Positions 59,712-64,000 of a stretch of DNA of 64,000 nt are shown piece by piece (the stretch's first letter is position 1; the number at the start of each line of letters is the position of its first letter). Below the pieces are notes generated by a model that saw only the letters and a program-made list of their open reading frames with translations, had not been told where the DNA came from and searched no databases. The DNA lies in NCBI GenBank assembly GCA_963733885.1, contig CAVTES010000009.1, positions 62,001 through 126,000 of the forward strand, in the 5' to 3' direction. Source of the DNA: JACVRW01 sp963733885. Lineage in GTDB: Bacteria > Actinomycetota > Thermoleophilia > Solirubrobacterales > Thermoleophilaceae. The position numbers and the translations under genes were made by a program.

Positions 59712-60862
59712 CGGACCGCGGGAAGCCAGACGAAGTCGGCGAAGCGGCTGCGTGCCGTGTAGGCGTCCCACGACGGTTTCGGGCCGGCGTCGGCGTCGCC
59801 GGCTGTCGTGCGGCGCAGGCCCTGCCGTAGCCACGAGGCGGTCGGCTCGTGGCTGTCGCGCAGCGAGTACCACATCACCGGCCCGAGGTTCCAGGCGGCG
59901 GCCTTCGGGAGCAGGCGGCCGAGGAAGCTGTCCTGCCAGGCGCGCTGCGCCGCCTCCGAGCTCGCCTGCTCGTCCTCGGGGGTGCTCGGGTCGTCGAGGT
60001 TGGTCGGGCGCCCGAACTCGTTCACCCAGACCTGGTGCCGCGGAGCTCCCTGCCACGTGGCGCCGCCATAGGTCTTGAGCGTCTGGACCGTCGCGGCGAT
60101 GAAGGTGTCGACCGCGCGAGCGGGATCCGGCCGGTAGTTGTGCAGCGCGAGCGCATCGAACCTGTTGGCGCCGACCGCCGAGATCGTGTCGCGCAGGAAG
60201 GCGTTCGGCTCGAGGCGCGTCGCGCTCGTCGATGAGGGATAGGCGAGACCGCCGAAGATCACCCGCGCGGTCGGGTCGGCCCTGCGGAGCGCCGATCGCG
60301 TGCTGTTCAGGAGCGCGCCGTATTCGGCCGGGTTGGGCAGGTCCCAGAAGGGCGCGAGGTTTGGCTCGTTCCAGACCTCCCAGGCCTTGATGGCCCGCTT
60401 CGGGCAGCCGCAGGTCTGCCAGAACGTCCCGTTCGGGCCGTAGCGCCTGACGGCGGCGGTCGCGAAGTCGCCAAACCGGGCCCGGTCCGTGCTCGTCTTG
60501 GGCGGCGTGTAGACCTCCCCCGGCATGTTGATGAGAATGGGCTGGAGGGTCACGCCGGCCTGGGCGGCCGCGCGCGCGAGGTTGTCGAGTCGCGACCAGC
60601 CCAAGAGACCGTCCACCTCGTCCTGGCGGAAGCGGGCCCGGTAAATGCCGATGCGGGCCTCGCCCATGCGGCCCAGATCCTCGATCCCGAGCGGGAAGTC
60701 GGCGAGCCACTCCGCCCGGAGCGCGCCGATGCCGTACGCCGGCAGGCTGTGATCGGAGGTGTGGGCGGCGCCGGCGGGACCGGCGAGGCCGCAGAGCAGG
60801 ACGGCCGCGACCGAGAGCCAGAGGGAGGCTCGACGCGCGGTCGATCGGGACGGAGGCGGCAA
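59708..60862 (-). CDS. Secreted GH-A clan glycoside hydrolase
   Basis: A 384-residue protein with a signal peptide (LWLSVAAVLLCGLAGPAGAA). The TIM-barrel hydrolase core has IKAWEVWNEPNLAPFWDLPN (acid/base Glu in NEP) and HQVWVNEFGRPTNLDD (nucleophile Glu), FDALALHNYRPDPARAVDTF. It fits GH5/GH39/GH53-type clan A enzymes but no exact family can be named. Probably secreted and acts on a beta-glycan. It is convergent with the M29 gene through overlapping stops. Confidence 0.83.
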   Translation of the reverse strand: MPPPSRSTARRASLWLSVAAVLLCGLAGPAGAAHTSDHSLPAYGIGALRAEWLADFPLGIEDLGRMGEARIGIYRARFRQDEVDGLLGWSRLDNLARAAAQAGVTLQPILINMPGEVYTPPKTSTDRARFGDFATAAVRRYGPNGTFWQTCGCPKRAIKAWEVWNEPNLAPFWDLPNPAEYGALLNSTRSALRRADPTARVIFGGLAYPSSTSATRLEPNAFLRDTISAVGANRFDALALHNYRPDPARAVDTFIAATVQTLKTYGGATWQGAPRHQVWVNEFGRPTNLDDPSTPEDEQASSEAAQRAWQDSFLGRLLPKAAAWNLGPVMWYSLRDSHEPTASWLRQGLRRTTAGDADAGPKPSWDAYTARSRFADFVWLPAVR

Positions 60863-61163
60863 GGGGGTGGGGGTGGACCAGGGGCGGGAGCGCCCTTCGG
60901 TCCAGGGTAGGCGCGACCGCCGGCGTTGACGCCCCAGGAGGCGACGGGGCGCGACGCGATCGGCTCCGGGCCCGCCGCGGAAGCGGGTGAGTCGGGCCGC
61001 CGAGGAGCCGGCGGGCCCGAGGGTCGGCCTGCGGGCCGCGCCGGCAAGCGTCCAGACGAGGACGGCGAGCGCCCACCGCTTCGAGGCATCGCGGGGAGCG
61101 TAGCCTCAGCGCGTGTCGATGCCTTCGCGCTGCGAGATCCGGCCCGAATAAACTGAACCGGTC
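60863..61163. other. Intergenic region upstream of yebC
   Basis: About 300 bp between the divergent glycoside hydrolase and yebC genes. It is GC-rich, with Gly/Pro-rich open frames on the minus strand that I regard as compositional. It ends in the yebC -10 candidate. No gene seen. Confidence 0.5.
61149..61154 (+). promoter_or_regulatory. Candidate -10 for leaderless yebC
   Basis: TAAACT ends exactly 9 nt before the yebC ATG; there is no Shine-Dalgarno. Confidence 0.5.
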
Positions 61164-61916
61164 ATGTCCGGACATTCCAAGTGGGCCTCGATCAGGCACA
61201 AGAAGAAGGCTGTCGACGCCAAGCGCGGCGCCCTGTTCACCAAGCTCTCGCGGGCGATCACCGTCGCCGCCCGGGAGGGTGGGGGCGACCCTGACGGCAA
61301 CCCCTCGCTCGCGCTCGCCATCCAGAAGGCACGCGACGCCTCCATGCCGAAGGACAACATCGAGCGCGCCATCGCCAAGGGCACCGGGGCGGACGCGGAC
61401 GCCGACGCTTTCGAGGCCGTCCTGTATGAGGGCTACGGCCCGGGTGGCGTTGCGATCCTGGTCGAGGCGCTGACAGACAACCGCAACCGCACGGGCTCCG
61501 AGGTGCGGCACATGTTCACGAAGAACGGCGGGAACCTCGGCGAGCCGGGGTCGGTGGCGTGGACCTTCGAGAAGAAGGGCGAGGTCGTGGTCGACGCCAG
61601 CCGCTACTCCGAGGACGACCTCCTCGCGGCGATCGACGCCGGCGCCGAGGACGTGGCGCTCGACGGCGACATCTGGGAGATCGTCACCGCCCCGGCCGAC
61701 GTGAACGCGGTACGCGAGGCGCTCGCCGCCGAGGGGGTCGAGATCGAGTCGGCCGAGCTGGTGCAGCGGCCGACCACCCGCACGCCTGTCGAGGAGGACC
61801 GGGTCGGCACCCTGATGCGCCTGATCGAAGCGCTCGAGGAGCACGACGACGTGCAGGCCGTGCACGCCAACTTCGACGTGGACGCCGAGGTGCTGGAGCG
61901 CTTCGCCGCGGCTTAG
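61164..61916 (+). CDS. yebC: YebC/PmpR family DNA-binding or translation-related protein
   Basis: A 250-residue YebC protein: MSGHSKWASIRHKKKAVDAK, GALFTKLSRAITVAAREGGG, MPKDNIERAIAKGTGADADA, YEGYGPGGVAILVEALTDNR, NRTGSEVRHMFTKNGGNLGE. It is normal length. YebC proteins are conserved next to ruvC in actinobacteria and act in transcription regulation or in translation of polyproline stretches. Leaderless-type start. A hairpin separates it from ruvC, though both may share transcripts. Confidence 0.95.
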   Translation: MSGHSKWASIRHKKKAVDAKRGALFTKLSRAITVAAREGGGDPDGNPSLALAIQKARDASMPKDNIERAIAKGTGADADADAFEAVLYEGYGPGGVAILVEALTDNRNRTGSEVRHMFTKNGGNLGEPGSVAWTFEKKGEVVVDASRYSEDDLLAAIDAGAEDVALDGDIWEIVTAPADVNAVREALAAEGVEIESAELVQRPTTRTPVEEDRVGTLMRLIEALEEHDDVQAVHANFDVDAEVLERFAAA

Positions 61917-61925
61917 GACGGTGGC

Positions 61926-61943
61926 CCGGACGCAGGCGTCCGG
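61926..61943. terminator. Small hairpin between yebC and ruvC
   Basis: CCGGACGC and GCGTCCGG are 8-bp inverted arms separated by only 2 nt, so 6-7 pairs can form in practice. It sits 10 nt after the yebC stop. Probably a weak terminator or processing site. Confidence 0.35.
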
Positions 61944-61968
61944 CCCTGCACGCAGAATCCACCCATTG

Positions 61969-62457
61969 GTGATCGTCCTCGGCATCGACCCGGGCACCGC
62001 GAACACGGGCTACGGGGTGGTTGTTTCACGCGGCAGCACGCTCGCGGCGCTCGACGGCGGCGTGATCGAGACGCGTCCCGGCGCCCCGATCGAGCGGCGG
62101 CTGTCGGACATCCATGCGCGGGTGTGCGACCTGATCGCCGAGCACCGGCCCGTCGCGCTCGCCGTGGAGGACCTCTACTTCGGCCGCAACGTCCACTCCG
62201 CCTTCGCCGTGGGCCAGGCGCGCGGCGTGGTGCTGCTCTCGGCCGGCATCCACGGCGTCCCCTGCTTCTCCTACACCCCCCAGGCGGTCAAGCAGGCGGT
62301 CTGCGGCTCCGGCTCGGCGGCCAAGGAGCAGGTGCAGCGGATGGTCGGCGCCCTGCTCTCCCTGCCGGAGCCGCCCACGCCCGACCACGCGGCGGACGCC
62401 CTCGCCGTGGCCATCTGCCACGCCAACGGCGCGCCCCTCGAGGCGGCTCTCGCATGA
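61969..62457 (+). CDS. ruvC: Holliday-junction resolvase RuvC
   Basis: A 162-residue RuvC: VLGIDPGTANTGYGVVV with the first catalytic Asp, ALAVEDLYFGRNVHSAFAVG with the Glu, SAAKEQVQRMVGALLSLPEP, and TPDHAADALAVAICHA with the remaining Asp residues. GTG 61969 (just after a TTG) places the start two to three residues before the core, as usual; a longer frame from 61921 is unlikely. It cleaves Holliday junctions moved by RuvAB. The stop overlaps a 21-codon Arg-rich frame. Confidence 0.95.
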   Translation: MIVLGIDPGTANTGYGVVVSRGSTLAALDGGVIETRPGAPIERRLSDIHARVCDLIAEHRPVALAVEDLYFGRNVHSAFAVGQARGVVLLSAGIHGVPCFSYTPQAVKQAVCGSGSAAKEQVQRMVGALLSLPEPPTPDHAADALAVAICHANGAPLEAALA

Positions 62458-62519
62458 GGCGCTGGCGGCGGTTGAGACGGCGCCTGCCGCTGCGCCGGAG
62501 AAGGCGGGCGTTCGCGTGA
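62454..62519 (+). CDS. Arg-rich 21-residue micro-ORF between ruvC and ruvA
   Basis: The frame MRRWRRLRRRLPLRRRRRAF plus a final Ala has 12 Arg in 21 residues. Its ATG overlaps the ruvC stop (ATGA) and its TGA overlaps the ruvA start (GTGA), so ribosomes could pass through all three. It could be a true micropeptide, a translational-coupling bridge, or a chance frame created by the G+C bias. Confidence 0.35.
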   Translation: MRRWRRLRRRLPLRRRRRAFA

Positions 62520-63094
62520 TCGCGTCCGTACGCGGCGAGGTCCTCACCCGCCTGCCGGGCGAGGTCGTGATCGAGGCGGCCGGAGTGGGCTACCGGATGG
62601 CCGTGTCCTCCGAGACTTTCGCCGCCGTCCCACAGGCCGGCAGCGAGACGCGGCTCTTCACCCACCTCGTGCTGCGTGACGACGGCATGCACCTGTTCGG
62701 CTTCGCCAGCAAGGCCGAGCGTGAGCTCTTCCTGATGCTGATCGGCGTCCAGTCGGTGGGCCCGAAGGTCGCGCTGGCGGTGCTCTCGGGCGGGACCCCG
62801 CGCGAGCTCCTCAACGCCATCGCCTCCGGCGACACCGCCCGCTTCCAGGCTGTGCCCGGCATCGGCAAGCGCACCGCGGAGCGAATCATCGTCGAGCTGC
62901 GCGAGAAGGTGGCCGGCAAGGTCTCCGACGAGATCGTCGTGCGACGCACATCGACGGACGATCCGCGCTCGCTCGCGCGGGAGGGCCTGCTCGGGCTCGG
63001 GTTCTCGCCGCAGGAGGCCGACAAGCTGCTCGACAGCACCGACGGCGATACCCCCGAGGAGCTGATCGCGAGCGCGCTGAAGGGGGCGCGATGA
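62516..63094 (+). CDS. ruvA: Holliday-junction branch-migration protein RuvA
   Basis: A 192-residue RuvA: MIASVRGEVLTRLPGEVVIE (OB fold), LVLRDDGMHLFGFASKAERE, LFLMLIGVQSVGPKVALAVL (HhH), FQAVPGIGKRTAERIIVELR (second HhH) and the C-terminal LAREGLLGLGFSPQEADKLL domain III that contacts RuvB. Start is GTG. The TGA overlaps the ATG of ruvB (ATGA). Confidence 0.96.
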   Translation: MIASVRGEVLTRLPGEVVIEAAGVGYRMAVSSETFAAVPQAGSETRLFTHLVLRDDGMHLFGFASKAERELFLMLIGVQSVGPKVALAVLSGGTPRELLNAIASGDTARFQAVPGIGKRTAERIIVELREKVAGKVSDEIVVRRTSTDDPRSLAREGLLGLGFSPQEADKLLDSTDGDTPEELIASALKGAR

Positions 63095-64000
63095 CCATCC
63101 GCACGCCGGGCGCGGAGCGCATCCAGGACCCCGTGGCGCTCCCGGAGGACGACCTCGACCGGTCGCTGCGACCCAAGCGGCTGGAGGACTTCGTCGGCCA
63201 GGAGCGGGTGAAGGAGCAGCTCGGCGTGTTCATCGAGGCGGCGCGCGCTCGCGGTGAGGCGCTCGACCACGTGCTGCTGGCCGGCCCGCCCGGGCTCGGC
63301 AAGACCTCGCTGGCGCACATCGTGGCCAACGAGCTGGGCGTGGAGTTCACCCTCACGGCCGGGCCGGCGCTCGAGCGCAAGGGCGACGTGGCGAGCTACC
63401 TCACGGGCCTCGAGCCCCGCAGCGTGTTCTTCGTCGACGAGATCCATCGCCTCCCGCGCGCGCTCGAGGAGACCTTCTATCCGGCCATGGAGGACCGCAA
63501 GCTCCCGATCACGGTGGGCCAGGGGGCCGGGGCGAAGGTGGTCACGCTCGACCTGCCCGCCTTCACCATGATCGGCGCCACCACCCGCGCGGGCCTTCTC
63601 ACCACTCCGCTGCGCGACCGCTTCGGCGTCTCGCACCGGCTCGACCTTTACACGCCGCCCGAGCTCGGCCGGATCGTGCGCAGGTCTGCCGGAATCCTCG
63701 GAGTGGAGATCGACGACGAGGGGGCGGAGGCGATCGCGTCGCGGTCGCGCGGCACGCCTCGGGTGGCGAACCGCCTGCTCAAGCGGGTGCGCGACTTCTC
63801 CGAGGTGCGCGGCGCGGGCTCCATAGACGCGCGCGTGGCCCGCGAGGCCCTGGAGCTTCTCGAGGTCGACGAGGCCGGCCTCGACCGGCTCGACCGGGAC
63901 ATCCTGCGCGCGATCTGCGAGAAGTTCGGCGGCGGCCCGGTCGGGCTTTCCACGCTCAGCGTGGTGGTTGGGGAGGAGTCCGACACGATCGAGGACGTCT
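63091..64000 (+). CDS. ruvB: Holliday-junction helicase RuvB (partial)
   Basis: The first 303 residues are in the window; the gene continues past 64000. DDLDRSLRPKRLEDFVGQER is the family start; Walker A is LAGPPGLGKTSLAHIVANEL, Walker B FFVDEIHRL, sensor 1 IGATTRAGLL with the arginine-finger region PLRDRFG, and the winged-helix domain begins at FGGGPVGLSTLSVVVGEE. RuvB drives branch migration with RuvA. Confidence 0.96.
   Translation, partial: MTIRTPGAERIQDPVALPEDDLDRSLRPKRLEDFVGQERVKEQLGVFIEAARARGEALDHVLLAGPPGLGKTSLAHIVANELGVEFTLTAGPALERKGDVASYLTGLEPRSVFFVDEIHRLPRALEETFYPAMEDRKLPITVGQGAGAKVVTLDLPAFTMIGATTRAGLLTTPLRDRFGVSHRLDLYTPPELGRIVRRSAGILGVEIDDEGAEAIASRSRGTPRVANRLLKRVRDFSEVRGAGSIDARVAREALELLEVDEAGLDRLDRDILRAICEKFGGGPVGLSTLSVVVGEESDTIEDV

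Noticed and set aside
60550..61089. Pro-rich minus-strand frame upstream of the GH gene
   Set aside because: Repetitive composition from GC-rich DNA; no start signal or similarity.
57843..62006. A 1387-codon open frame on the minus strand across pdxT, M29, GH and yebC
   Set aside because: It is antisense to well-conserved genes (pdxST, yebC, ruvC) and rich in Arg/Ala/Gly, as expected from the G+C bias. No domain is recognisable except where it crosses the real glycoside hydrolase in another frame.
1..64000. CRISPR arrays or cas genes
   Set aside because: No regularly spaced direct repeats of 25-40 bp and no Cas-like proteins seen.

Overview
The window is very G+C-rich, single-copy chromosomal DNA from an actinobacterium. 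Two F420-type luciferase-like oxidoreductases, DUF336 (HbpS/GlcG), TMEM175, CHAD and SCO3933-like proteins, and a family of small SnoaL/NTF2-like genes beginning MSQENV point to the Thermoleophilia (Solirubrobacterales/Gaiellales). That placement is inferred from gene content, not from a marker tree.

Layout. (1) 0-12 kb: a trans-3-hydroxyproline dehydratase and ketimine reductase pair, a VapBC pair, a minus-strand run (LLM oxidoreductase, glycosyltransferase, HtrA protease, VWA protein), then exported proteins: a thioredoxin-like lipoprotein, a phosphodiester glycosidase, a metallophosphoesterase and a GH5-like hydrolase. (2) 12.3-36 kb: an accessory region starting at a CAT-anticodon tRNA. 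It holds a possible contractile-injection cargo, IS110 and IS3 remnants, a serine recombinase remnant, an integrative-element gene fragment, a probable tRNA-His 3' fragment, a duplicated NucA/NucB nuclease segment, five SnoaL-like genes and many frameshifted genes. Intact islands are cyclase+TPP enzyme, a Leu dehydrogenase-like gene, a sigma factor/MEDS-ATPase/GAF-kinase cluster, MarR-GNAT, TMEM175 and a MOSC-ferredoxin reductase fusion. (3) 36-43 kb: small metabolic, secreted and membrane genes. (4) 43-51.5 kb: an LLM/GH13 operon and a polyphosphate-flavoured block (Ppx-HD, ParA-like ATPase, CYTH/CHAD protein, SixA phosphatase). (5) 52-64 kb: core genes, namely a sugar nucleotidyltransferase, an RpiR regulator, exported hydrolases, pdxST, an M29 peptidase, yebC and ruvC-ruvA-ruvB (ruvB runs off the end).

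Recurrent features. Many start codons have no Shine-Dalgarno but a TANNNT-like hexamer 7-9 nt upstream, the geometry of leaderless transcripts. Inside operons, stop/start overlaps (ATGA, GTGA) are common. At least ten genes have single-base frame breaks. Four lie within 3.0-5.4 kb and all are extra bases, so assembly error must be excluded before calling decay.

Most interesting items: the ParA-CHAD-Ppx-SixA cluster, which could be a polyphosphate-granule positioning system; the conserved leaderless promoter of the SnoaL family; paired CGTAAC-N5-CGTAAC boxes upstream of exported proteins; a 21-residue Arg-rich micro-ORF wedged between ruvC and ruvA; and the accessory region with its mobile-element debris.
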